From Paraconiothyrium sp. Pb-2020 (Eukaryota > Ascomycota > Dothideomycetes > Pleosporales > Didymosphaeriaceae): DNA of 64,000 bases. The translations under genes were made by a program, and so were the position numbers. The stretch is taken from positions 5,704,001 to 5,768,000 of the forward strand of contig JAJUBI010000001.1 in NCBI GenBank assembly GCA_022419385.1. The letters run 5' to 3'. The notes beneath the pieces were generated by a model. It saw nothing but the letters and a program-made list of their open reading frames with translations, ran no database searches and was not told the origin of the DNA. Shown here in pieces: positions 44,358 through 54,269 of the stretch (within the stretch, counting starts at the first letter, position 1; the number at the start of each line of letters is the position of its first letter).

Positions 44358-45489
44358 CTGATGTCAAGGATGGTTGGCAGGAGTAAGACGAGCAGGTGTA
44401 AATTGCAAACATGGTCATGCGTATTGACATGGAGCATGGAGCATGGGACATGAAAAGCGAAGCAGCATACGAAAAGCATCATTATGATAGATATGAACCT
44501 AGACAAAATATTTAGTATGAATATGACTAGCATGTATGGTACATACTTCCCGCTCGCTTGTTTGTGGTTTGTGGTTGTTAATGACTATCGCCCCTTCCCC
44601 ACTCTGATAGTCAGTTCATCATGACGTATTCCGGGGCATCGCCACGATACGCACCAACGCCGGACTCTACACACCTTCCAAACACTGAATAAAGTTAGGG
44701 CTTACATTTTTTCATATGTCTTGTACACACAGAACGCCTCACCCGAATCCCGAAATGTCCAGCCTCACAGCCCAAGAGTCCGCTTCCAACCAGCCCGACC
44801 TCCCTGCCAATCAAGGTTCATCATGCAAACCGGTCCCGGCAAAGACGACCGCAGCGTACCATTCAAAGTCGAAAATGAAGCCACTCGAGGCCTAGATGCC
44901 AGCACAACTGACAAGGCGCGATCACCTCCGGGATTCATATCTCGTTTCGATATTGACTTTGATGACAGACAACCTACGGCAATAAGGCGAGCGACACAAG
45001 CGAGACCAGGAGAGGCGAGGATCTAAATTTAGAGCAGGAAGGGGAGGGGGAGGGGGAGGGGTTCATGGGGAAGAAGAAGGGGAAGAAGAAGGGAGGGAGA
45101 GTTTGATTGATAGTACTGAGGTGAGCGTGCATGAGAGGGGGAAGGCGGAGATTCAAGGGCGATGGGTCAGGCTCCCGAAACTTCGGAACATTGCATGCTG
45201 TTACATTACCGGGCATATACATATAGAGCGAATGGCGTCAGCTTGACTGCCTTTGCAGCGTCGGCCGTCGCGACAGGTACAAAGCGGCCAGCTGCAACTC
45301 CCTCCTCGCCAACGCCGCACTACCCGCCCTTCCAAAACGCTCAGGTAGACATCCTTCCAAGTCCAGATCGAGGTAGTACTTGACGCCCGATCCTACGCTT
45401 GTCGCAACTGACGAGCGGTTTCGACTCAGATCCAGACCTTTCTCAGCTGCCCCAGTTACCATGTCATTCGCATCCTGGATCTTGCGCGA
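44358..45489. other. 1.13-kb intergenic region between convergent genes
   Basis: A 46-codon frame starts at 44755 (MSSLTAQESASNQPD) and a 101-codon frame overlaps it; neither is recognisable. A strong G-rich tract is listed separately. Confidence 0.45.
45041..45061 (+). repeat. G-quadruplex-like tract in a polypurine stretch
   Basis: Four G-runs (45041-45044, 45046-45050, 45052-45056, 45058-45061) are separated by single A bases, the ideal arrangement for a parallel quadruplex. Another almost pure purine stretch (GGGGAAGAAGAAGG type) follows at 45067-45101. It lies about 700 bp after the helicase stop. Confidence 0.75.
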
Positions 45490-45792
45490 TCAATCCGTGC
45501 TAGATGCTTGCGGCGCAGAGGAGTAAAACACTTTCCTCAGTCGACCGCCTTCATGGCGATAAGGGTAGAGAAAGCGCGTTAAGCGCTCGTTTTCGACGGT
45601 GGTCGTGAGATCTTTGCCAAAAAGCTCTTCTTCGCGTTTGATCCACTGGCGAAATATCCAGGTTTCCCATGCTGTAGATTGTTCTTCGAAGAAACCACGG
45701 ACCCTAGTGACGTCAGCCCAAGTGATGCGGCCATCTCGAGCTAAGGTCAAGTATTTGGAGAGAAGGTGGCATTCTTGTTTGCGTGCAGACAT
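45490..45792 (-). CDS. Small protein, unrecognised
   Basis: 100 aa from the ATG at 45792 to a stop at 45490, single exon; the frame is open further upstream but has no other ATG. The sequence is compact and protein-like: Trp-rich helices (RITWADVTRVRGFFEEQS, AWETWIFRQWIKREEELFG) and a Tyr/Arg end (RFLYPYRHEGGRLRKVFYSS). There is no signal peptide or membrane segment and only one Cys. I do not recognise the family. Its start faces the 46014 gene with 221 bp between the ATGs. The balanced composition and lack of a competing frame suggest a real gene. Confidence 0.55.
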   Translation of the reverse strand: MSARKQECHLLSKYLTLARDGRITWADVTRVRGFFEEQSTAWETWIFRQWIKREEELFGKDLTTTVENERLTRFLYPYRHEGGRLRKVFYSSAPQASSTD

Positions 45793-46013
45793 GAGGATGC
45801 GGATACCCAAAGACGCCGACAAAGGTGCTTTAACTGTGTGAGGATGTGAACGGCTCTTTCGAACAGCGGTGAAGGTGTGAGTGAGAGGCACAGGCAGGTA
45901 ATGACGCAAGTGAGAGGCAGTTGCAAACAGCCGAGCTAGCGCTGCCTGTTTTCACTTGACTGCTCCTCGTGATAGTTCTCTGTACTGCAACACTCGACCT
46001 TCTTGCGACAGCA

Positions 46014-47723
46014 ATGAGCGACGAGGAGCAGCAACGCGACGAGCCGGGACTCGACGGCGGAATGATCAGCGACGAAGACGAGCAGCAGAAGGGATTGGGG
46101 GAATTGTGGTCGAGACTACGTCCTCCACCTGCGAGCGGGCAGGTTTCCCCAGGATGGCTTGGATTGAGTGGCGCAAGGCAGCATCCTCTGCCACTCGTGC
46201 CCGGCACACCACGAAGTCCACACAGTGGGCGTGGGACAGGACCGTCTCCTATGCCTGGCTCGCCTAGCAGAAGAGGTCGCAGTCCTGTAGCATCGCTTGC
46301 GGGTGGTAAAACATCCGTGAGCCTGCGGGGAGCGACACCACACCCTGGTGTTGGTGGCGTGTTCGGCCATATTGCTGGTGCGTCGTGCAAGCGGCCAAAG
46401 ATGGACATGATGGGAGAGGCGGAGTTCGCGCAGTTGGAAACCGACTTGAGGGAGATACGCGACGGCAAAACGCTGCGTGCCAACGTTTCTGGGTTCCAGG
46501 AGCGGATGGACAGGGCGGTTGAGAACGCTGAGAGGGCGGAAAAGAATAGTCAGGAATTCTCAGCTATGATGGAGAAGACGGTGGAGGATTACAAAGAACG
46601 AACGAAGCAGAAGATGAGGGAACGGGCGGAGAGGACGGAAGAGATGAAATCGGATTTTGCGGAAGCAGATGAAGCGATGGCCCTGTCGGCGGCTACCAAT
46701 GCGACGGCAGATGCTCTCATAGAGGAGCTTAGACTCGAAGACTTGCGGAGGCAGCAAGAGTCGTTACCGAGACCATCGGGGACAAGTGGGGCACCGACTT
46801 TTGTCGGGTCTTCGACGGAGGACTCCGACGTGGAGCAGTTGAGGCTACTCACCAAGAACAGCACTGGGGGTTCGTTCCTGGATCCGCGGTATGGAGGGCG
46901 TGCATGGAAGCCACTCGCCGAAGAAGACCTCATGGAGAGCGTCGAGGGAGCAGCTAGTTCTCCCTTCCAAAGCAGCTCCACGTCACCCTCCCACTCGCAA
47001 TCTCAAGCGTTTGGAGGGCTACCACAACGGCGACCCGCGGTCGGATGTGGGATACCAGGCCTTGAGGTCGACTTCACTCTGGACACGGAGGTTGAGCGAC
47101 AGCTGCCTGTGATCGCTGGGGGCAAGAACCTCAAGGTACCTGCAGAGGTTACAGAGGGGAAAACGCGAGTACATGGCACGTTGGCCATGGGTGTTTTGAG
47201 TCACACGGAGAACGAGGTGCTGGCTTGCACTACCGCTACTTCTGGGGGTATGTTGTGGACAGACACCGCGGCGGAATTGACTAAACACAACAACTACATG
47301 GTTGTGGAGACGAAGCACCACAAAGCTTACAAGAATATGGTAAACCGTGGGATGGGGGAAGTCCAGCACGAGGTCGTGTCTTGTGTTCAATGCCAGGTCA
47401 TTGGACGCAATCGGAACGAGTGTTCTCTGAGCACGACCGACAGGGAAGCATGCTATGGCTGCTTGAAGCGGAAGATCCCGTGCAGCAGAATGCTTCGCCT
47501 GTCGGAGAATCCCGAGGCTTTCGGCATGGTGTTTTTCCCAGTGCCGCTTGAGTATCGCCTCGAGAAAATATTTGCAGAGTACGGCTACTGGTGTCGTGAA
47601 AACGACGACGTAGACCTTCCTGCTCCGCCCCCGAAGAAGCACGTGTCTCGGGGCGGCACCATCGACCTTACTACCTCCTCCCCTCGTAAGGGTAGGTCAC
47701 GTAAGAGCTCTTCGGAGTTGTAG
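46014..47723 (+). CDS. Unrecognised protein with coiled coil and C-terminal cysteine cluster
   Basis: 569 aa, single exon, from the ATG at 46014; the frame is open 15 codons further upstream without an ATG. The N-terminal 130 residues are disordered and rich in Ser, Pro and Gly. A long coiled coil follows (about residues 140-250; LETDLREIRDGKTLRANVSG, ENAERAEKNSQEFSAMMEK). After a Ser-rich linker a folded part contains a metal-site-like cluster near residues 450-490: SCVQCQVIGRNRNEC, CYGCLKRKIPCSRM. C-x2-C...C...C-x2-C-x6-C resembles a distant zinc knuckle such as Zn2Cys6, but it is placed C-terminally with wrong spacing, so no function is assigned. The end SRGGTIDLTTSSPRKG is SIM-like (IDLT), with basic Ser-rich residues after it. 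Possibly a nuclear, SUMO-related protein; this is weak inference. Confidence 0.7.
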   Translation: MSDEEQQRDEPGLDGGMISDEDEQQKGLGELWSRLRPPPASGQVSPGWLGLSGARQHPLPLVPGTPRSPHSGRGTGPSPMPGSPSRRGRSPVASLAGGKTSVSLRGATPHPGVGGVFGHIAGASCKRPKMDMMGEAEFAQLETDLREIRDGKTLRANVSGFQERMDRAVENAERAEKNSQEFSAMMEKTVEDYKERTKQKMRERAERTEEMKSDFAEADEAMALSAATNATADALIEELRLEDLRRQQESLPRPSGTSGAPTFVGSSTEDSDVEQLRLLTKNSTGGSFLDPRYGGRAWKPLAEEDLMESVEGAASSPFQSSSTSPSHSQSQAFGGLPQRRPAVGCGIPGLEVDFTLDTEVERQLPVIAGGKNLKVPAEVTEGKTRVHGTLAMGVLSHTENEVLACTTATSGGMLWTDTAAELTKHNNYMVVETKHHKAYKNMVNRGMGEVQHEVVSCVQCQVIGRNRNECSLSTTDREACYGCLKRKIPCSRMLRLSENPEAFGMVFFPVPLEYRLEKIFAEYGYWCRENDDVDLPAPPPKKHVSRGGTIDLTTSSPRKGRSRKSSSEL

Positions 47724-48038
47724 TACTGCAATCGTTGGGCACGCTTCTACTCTGTGCTATCCGGGCTTTCTCCCGGGTCTCGAGGTCATGGAAGCGGAGA
47801 ATAGGACACGGCAATTAGGTAGATGAACTGGCACTCTCCAGGTAATACAATAATTGTCCATCGTCCAATATAAATTGCTTACTTGGTGATCTTTCATGTG
47901 CATGTATTCACCAAAATGTAGAATATGTTACAAATTTGCACATACGCGATTACGAACTCCGCCGTAACCCAGACAGCTTCCTATGCAAGCTGCCTGTTCC
48001 TTTACCAGCTTTTGCCCAAGCATGACCAGACCTTAGAA
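47724..48038. other. Intergenic between convergent 3' ends
   Basis: 315 bp, AT-rich, between the 46014 gene and the mitochondrial-type protein gene. Nothing is seen. Confidence 0.5.
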
Positions 48039-49669
48039 TTACGACCGCTCAGAAAGATTCTCATGAGGCTCTTTACCGTTTGCAAGCCAGAATTGTCGAT
48101 AATCTTCGTCTGATACTATCTGCCGAGGCACACGAAGATGCTCGGGCAGGTCATGCGCGCGTGAAGCGACGTCTTCGAATTCCGGCTCCCATAGGTCAAT
48201 CTTGGTCTCCTCCTGCTTCCCTATACGCGGCCCATTCGACAATTGCAAGACACAAACTTCGTCCTTCGAAGACTTTGTCGTCTCCCTCAGCGCGACAAGG
48301 AGGGAGAACATACGGCGCAAGTGCTCGATATCTGCCTCACTGAGAATCAATTCGTTATTGTGAGACGTGACTTTAAGGCAGAGCTTCGTGCCCTCCTCGA
48401 GTGTCACCCGGCAGGTCGTGGGTATCCGCGTGAAGAAAACCCTGGACCAGAGGCGGTGGCCCGCTAAGCGGTGCTTTTGCTGCACGATCTTGTTTCTCAA
48501 GCTTTCGGCTCTCTTTGATGGAAGATGTTTGTAGTGTTCGAGGACCTTGGCATCTTTCACGCTTTGCACAAGAAGCAGATCGGAGAGCGATATAGGCTCT
48601 CCCACTTGATGAACTTGAAGAGGCGAATCAGAGTTGCTCTTTTCTGGAGTCGCGGGCTTTCCATGCAGATTCGGCGCCAATTGAGTATCTCGAGGGACAG
48701 GGTCATGATTTGACCATGCATCTGGGGAAAAGTGGACGACGCATTTGAAAGGCCCCAATTCGTACTCGACACTATACACGGACCTTGCGCTAGCAGGAAG
48801 ATTTGGATCGGATGTAACAGCAGTTGGCATGAACTCGCGCAATGAGACTTTGGCGCGTTGCTCGTGGTCGACTTCAGGCGCAGGTCTCCTTCGGATGAAC
48901 AACGTGTTCGATACTGTATGAAGTGTGAAGGTTGCTGGAATTTTCCCGTGGGCATGCCGTCTATCATCATACTGATTCCTTGATGCTAGGGGGAATATAC
49001 TGTAAAGACTTGCTAAGACTTCCCAATCGCAATCGATGTGCACGCGAGAATAGTCGTAGGTTGGACACAGATGACGGAGCGCCGCAAAATAGGAGGCGAA
49101 CCTAATCTCTCGAAGTTCCAAGCTGTCAGCATGCTGGATTTCCCCGTACCGAAAAGGCGGATCGGTTGCATTCCACTTCGGAGGTGAACCTGCCCATACC
49201 GTAAGTCATCTGCAGAGGACACAGGATAACGCTGAGTTCATTCTAACTCGATAGGGCAGAGATGTCGGCAAAAGTATAACGTACCTGGAACGTAGATGGT
49301 TTTCTTGTCAAGATCAACATTGAACGAGGAAACATAAGTGGCGTTGCTCTGCCAGTCGAATTCACCATCTAGAGGTTGAAATTCCGTGGTAGAGAATGTT
49401 TTGAGAAGTTTTCCGAAGCCTGGCGAGGGTGTTGGCTTCTGGTCAACTCTTTCCAATAGTCCTAAATCCTCTTCTTTCTCATCACTGTCCAATATTTCGG
49501 GATTTTGATCGACATTGCGTGGTGAGATTGGCAGACTCTCCCCACGTATGGTAATCGAACGCTTCTGCAGGTACAGTTGACGTTGTCCGACTCTTTGGCA
49601 CGGTATAGAAGTAGCATTGCTCCACGCCCGAAGGCCGGGTGCTCTGAGCAATTTTAACCCGGAAAGCAT
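48039..49669 (-). CDS. Mitochondrial-type fungal protein of unknown function
   Basis: 511 aa in two exons, 49669-49285 and 49189-48039; the 95-bp intron (GTACGT...CAG) joins TIYVPG to SPPKWNATDPPF, the IYVPGxPPxW block of a conserved fungal family. The first 40 residues are basic, hydrophobic and without acidic residues (MLSGLKLLRAPGLRAW, RQLYLQKRSI), a typical mitochondrial presequence. The remaining sequence is mixed alpha/beta with no membrane span (HIDCDWEVLASLYSIFPLA, SVEYELGPFKCVVHFSPDAW). Homologues are, from memory, sometimes labelled geranylgeranyl pyrophosphate synthetase, but no DDxxD prenyl-synthase motif is present, so I do not adopt that name. Single-copy housekeeping role is likely but unproven. 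Confidence 0.8.
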
Positions 49670-50218
49670 ACGTTTCTGATGCTTTGAAGATGAAATGAGA
49701 CGGTCGAGGGTGTGGGCCTCATTGGTCGATGCGGGCTAAATTTTAGAGCCTTGGCAAAGCCTTTCTTGTCCGTGCCGTCTTGTCGTTCTCCCAAGGCATC
49801 ATCACCACTGATCTGGTGCAATATTGGACATTTCCATCCACAGATAGCCTGCCGCTGAACCCTATCACATCAGTATACTCCTGCGCATGTTGTCGCAACG
49901 GCACGGCTCCGACGTCGAAGTCCACCGCTCAAGTCGCGTCGCAATATACCTAAGCTCCCAACATATCGTGTATCTAGCGATGATTTGATTCCAACGGAAA
50001 GCAACTTGATCGCACTGATATATCAAGAGTAAACATGCTAGCAACGTTGAGCTCAGTGTGACACGGCGGCCCTTTTCGGAAAGTTGCCAGATCGGGAGAG
50101 ATTCGAGTAAGTTTTTGTCAGGTCTATCTTCCCAGCGTGAGCTGATGCAATCTACTCTAAATCAGGTCAATCGCAAGCTCCCAGAGCCTTCGACGATACA
50201 ATACAGAAATTAAACGAT
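49670..50218. other. Intergenic between two minus-strand genes
   Basis: 549 bp holding the promoter of the mitochondrial protein gene and the 3' flank of the MFS gene. The frames here are short shadows. It may mark the left border of the cluster to the right. Confidence 0.45.
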
Positions 50219-51705
50219 CTAGACCCAGCCCACGCGCTTGCCCAGGATACTTGATCCGCCCAACAGCGCCGTAATTCCCGTAAAAACAATCAAGGTGCCA
50301 TAGCCACTTCCGTACGCAAAGCCCACACTGTCCTTCCATGGTAGCCCTCTAATCAACAGCTCACTCAATGGCCCACTCACCACGTTCCCAATGCCCCTCC
50401 CCGCGGCCAAACAAGCAAACACTATGCTTGGGTCAGCCGTCGCGCGCTTCTTTGTCACGTCGCGCATAATGCCGGGCCACGCGCTAGTGAAGCTACCTGC
50501 GAAGAAGCCATAGATGAGACAGAAGACGTAGAGGGGTGCAAGGGACATGGAGAAGCCCCAGACAATGAAGACGGAGAGGGTCGTTCCAATGGTAGAGATG
50601 AGGATGCAGGTCGTCACGTGCCATTTATCGACGATGGAACCCATGGCTACACAGCCAAAGACCGAGGCGACGTTGAAGAGGATGACCGTCAGCGCACTGA
50701 GCGTGCCTGAGGCGCCGATGCTGCGCGCATATGTGGGTAGGTAGATGGAGGGGAGGAAGAAACCGAGGGCCTCGATGGTGTTGCACGCTTGATGGATGGT
50801 GAAGGTTGATGTTTTGAGGAAAGTGAAGTCGATCTTGCGTGCTTGCTGTTTGCGCGCAATGGGGACGCGCGGCTTGACGAAGTACAGCAGGGGCGCGGTG
50901 AGCACGAATAGGCAGATTGCCCAAACGCGCAGTGTGGTGCGGAAACCGTAATCGCGCAGCATCCATTCCATGACAAGAGGAAGAATGACGCCTGCAAGGC
51001 CGGTGCCTGCCCACATGATGCCGTATGCGAGACCCTTGCGTTTATTGAACCACTCGTCCATGTACAGTATACATGGCGAGTAGGTGAAGCTACCGCCGAT
51101 GGCATAGATGACGCCTTGGGAAACGATGAGCTCCGACGTCTTATTCGACAGCGAACTCAGTGCCAAAGCCAGACACATGACGAGTAGGCCGCCCGATGTC
51201 GCCCAGCGCTGATAATTCGGCCACATCTTGAGCAGCGAGAACACCAGGACCAGGTCCAAATACATGATTCCCTGAACTTCAGTCAGTAGACTGCTTGTTC
51301 ACTACAGCGACTGACTATGCTGGATGCTTTGGACACAAGAGTGCAAGGTTAGCTAACTTACCATGGCACAAGTGCCGATCACAGCGACATTCCCGCTCCC
51401 CGCGAATGGTTCATGGGTCGTATAGTAGTCCTGGAAAACGCCGAATGAGAATGGAAAGCCTGCAGGATGTTAGCGAAGTCCGCCTAGCCACCCGCATGTC
51501 GTATGCACCCATGCTGCATGCAGGTGCAGCACGCATGGGGACGTCACAGAGCATACTCACCCCAGACAAGGGCCTCAATCACGAACGACGCAGCGAGAAA
51601 GAGCCATGCATCTTTTCCGCCATCCACAGGCGGCAGCTGCTGCGGACAATGCTCGCCGCGGTCTTCGAGCTCAAACTCGGACGATGCCGGGGTTGTATCG
51701 GTCAT
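50219..51705 (-). CDS. MFS transporter, monocarboxylate-transporter-like
   Basis: Plasma-membrane carrier of the MCT type, 431 aa in three exons (51705-51561, 51459-51362, 51271-50219). Splicing restores FVIEALVWGFPFSFGVFQDYY and IGTCAMGIMYLDLVLVF, both conserved in fungal MCTs. Twelve helices are visible, with the loop motif YMDEWFNKRKGLAYGIMWAGTGLAG that marks this subfamily (DEWF-x-R/K-R-G-x-A-x-G). The N-terminus is short and acidic (TPASSEFELEDRGEHCPQQ). MCTs move short oxo- or hydroxy-acids or related compounds, which would suit the neighbouring branched-chain/2-oxo-acid enzymes. It is divergent from the aminotransferase gene with 553 bp between them, so it may share the motif-bearing promoter. 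Confidence 0.9.
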
Positions 51706-52258
51706 GGTTGTGTCGAGTGTAGTGTACGCAGCGTGCAGACGCAGGTGCGCGAGGAAGATGGCAAGCACACAGGACCAGATGGAGAGTGTTCTCGTCGCAT
51801 ACGCCCATTCGGGCGGTGAGGAGCAGTTTTATGAACTGGGGTGTTAGCCCCCGCGCTAGTCGCACGGAGTAATAGACAAAGGATGCGACCACTTTTGTGG
51901 GTCATGCCGCGAGCTCGCAGTCGTGGCCGTCGGAAAACTGCGCGCTTCGCAAGATCAACGCATGTATACGGGTCAGCCCCGAAGATCACACAAATGGCTG
52001 CCTCCTGTACCACGAAACCGATCCTTCGAAAATCTTGCAAAGAAGACGACCAGCTACTCAGCCAGAGCACTTGTCTGGAATTGCCTTAGTAACATGCGGA
52101 CCGACGGACCGCTCGCTAGGGGACGCACCTGCGGACCGAAGCGACGGTGGATCGCAGGCTTCGGTTCCACTCTGTCCGCACAACGCCAACCGTGTATCGC
52201 GCAATCCTATCGACTATAATGACAACATGGCAGTTGCTATGGCAAGAGCAGGTCAGTC
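51706..52258. promoter_or_regulatory. Bidirectional promoter: MFS transporter / branched-chain aminotransferase
   Basis: 553 bp between divergent ATGs. The aminotransferase-proximal part carries three CGGACCG copies (listed next). No gene is supported within. Confidence 0.55.
52097..52138. promoter_or_regulatory. Three CGGACCG heptamers
   Basis: Copies at 52097-52103, 52105-52111 and 52132-52138; the first two are spaced by one A, giving an 8-bp period. They lie 121-162 bp before the aminotransferase ATG. CGG-N-CCG is an inverted pair of the triplets typically read by Zn2Cys6 dimers. The same heptamer recurs upstream of the isomerase, synthase and oxygenase genes. Confidence 0.6.
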
Positions 52259-53697
52259 ATGGCGCCAGGACTCGTTTCACCGCAGCGCTCGTTCGAGCAG
52301 GACAAGTCTCCCTCCGTTCCCGCAAGCCTCGATGCGTCAAGACTGTGCATCACCAAGACGTTGCATCCATCGACTCTACCCCCGCCCGAGGACTTGACCT
52401 TTGGTAGCCACACCACGGGTAAGTATTGCCTCTGCGAAGCACGAGCTCAACGAGTGGGTCACACGGTGCTCATGATTCGCGCAGACCACATACTCCAAGT
52501 CCGTTGGACCGCGGAAAATGGCTGGCAAACGCCCCAGATCGCGCCATATCAGCACTTAGTGCTCGACCCTGCAGCCGCTGTTCTCCATTATGGATTCGAG
52601 TGCTTCGAAGGCATGAAAGCATACAAGGATGGTTGGGGCAACGCCAGACTTTTCAGGCCCGAAATCAACCTTGACCGCCTCAATCGCTCGGCTGCTAGGA
52701 TTGCACTGCCAACTTTCGATGCCAGCGAGTTGCTTAAGCTCATTGCTCGCTTCGTAAAGCTAGAGGAGCGTTTCATATACGGGTAAGCAGCTGAGCAGGC
52801 CGGTCTGCGTCCGAAATCGGCGACAAAAATTGACGTTGCTGTCGCAGAAAACCGGGGTACTCGCTTTACCTCCGCCCCGTCATCATTGCGACCAATTCCA
52901 ATCTAGGTGTTGCTGCCCCCACAGCCGCCCTCTTGTACTGCATTGCGTGTCCTGTCGGTCCATATTTTTCCGCAGGATTCAAAGCCATCAACTTGGAAGC
53001 GACAAGCAGCGCAGTGGCGACTAGAGCCTGGCCTGGAGGTGCAGGGAATCAGAAAATAGGTGGAAACTATGCGCCTTGTACGTTTCTCCGCGGTCAACTC
53101 GGGGCCACTTCGGTGGCTCGAGGCACCCCAGACTACACAAATCGAGTCGTTGTTCGCACGTTATGACGTACGCTAACATGTGTTCTCGTTGATCCAGGCA
53201 TCGCTCCAGAAAAAGCCGCCAAAGCGCGAGGGTTCCAACAGCTTCTTTGGCTGTTCGGTGACGACGACCGTATCACAGAGGCCGGTACGATGAACCTCTT
53301 TATAGTGCTGCGTTCCGAGCAAGAAGGACAACTCGAGCTGATTACACCGCCCTTGGATGGAATGATCCTTCCTGGCGTGACGCGGGACTGTGTTTTGAGT
53401 CTGGCCAGGGAGAGGCTCCGGCCTTCGGGATGGATCATTAGTGAGCGCCAGATCTGCATGTCAGAGCTTATACAGGCAGCAGGGGCGGGGAAGCTGGTCG
53501 AAGTCTTCGGAACAGGAACAGCGGCTGTCGTCAGCCCTATTCGCTCGATCCAATATCGGGATACCCTGATGCAGTGCGGGCTGGCCCGTCATCAAAGCGC
53601 GGGACCGATAGCGGCGTTGTTCAAAGAGTGGATCGAAGCGAGGCAATACGCCGTGGAAGAACACCCGTGGAGCGTTTCGGTCAACCTGATCAGCTAG
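52259..53697 (+). CDS. Branched-chain amino acid aminotransferase (PLP fold type IV)
   Basis: Transfers the amino group between glutamate and branched-chain or similar 2-oxo acids. Four exons (52259-52418, 52485-52782, 52848-53077, 53198-53697) give 395 aa. Junctions restore HTTDHILQVRWTAENGW, RFIYGKPGYSLYLRPVII and GGNYAPCIAPEKAAKARG. BCAT landmarks: HYGFECFEGMKAYKD, RLNRSAARIALP, the PLP lysine in GNQKIGGNYAP (Lys about 222), EAGTMNLFIV and VFGTGTAAVVSPI. Length fits. The first 40 residues (MAPGLVSPQRSFEQDK...) are moderately basic; mitochondrial import is possible but not clear. The third helix loop LLWLFGDDDRITEAGT differs from the usual Q-x-L-W-L by FGDD for hGxD, as in many secondary paralogues. 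Position next to leucine-pathway homologues suggests it aminates the extended oxo acid. Confidence 0.93.
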
Positions 53698-54269
53698 CAG
53701 TGGCGAGCTCAGGACCAAAGATATACTGCTCAGTCCCCTAACAGATTAGTATAGCCACTTACGCTTACTCACCTAGAATATGTGACGAGTAAAAAGATAA
53801 AACCTTTGCTTTCATCCAGCTCGCAAAAGTGCCATGTTCGATGAATAATAGTCTCCGCGCCAGTGGGCCGAGTCGTTGATGCTTACTCCTCAACATGCTG
53901 ATTGTGGGGGCCTGCGACGAGTTCCGAAAGGGTGTCGCCTGCATGGCCGGGGTTTTGGACTGTGGTTTTGCCTTCCCCATGCGGGATAGTGCCATTCGTT
54001 CAGACTAGGGGCCTACTCTGATTGGCTCTCTCTCAGCAATACAAATGCCGTATTCCTGGTCGCATCATACGCGTCGCACGCAAAGACCTCAGGGCCCAAT
54101 CGTGCGACTTTGTTGATGTCATATCTCACGCTTTGTCTAGTTCAGCTGTGGATGAGCGTGCAGGTGCTCGGTGCTCTGGTTGTCGCCACATGCTACCTAG
54201 TCCCCCACAAAGAGTACGCCTTGGCTCCGAGCACCAAGTGGCCATTACGTTCACCACAACCTTCCACCC
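53698..54269. other. Intergenic, promoter of the cluster regulator
   Basis: 572 bp. A 76-codon minus frame starts at 53995 but has no features. I found no CGGWCCG copy here, so the regulator gene itself may not be under the shared control. Confidence 0.45.

Noticed and set aside
44755..44895. 46-codon frame MSSLTAQESASNQPD...
   Set aside because: Too short and unsupported; it lies in the 3' gap after the helicase with an overlapping frame.
48039..49669. Naming this gene geranylgeranyl pyrophosphate synthetase
   Set aside because: No DDxxD or other prenyl-transferase motif is visible; the name in databases seems to be a carried-over error.
52259..53697. BCAT as a mitochondrial housekeeping enzyme only
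   Set aside because: A clear presequence is missing, and the gene shares a promoter motif with the cluster; still possible, but not the preferred reading.
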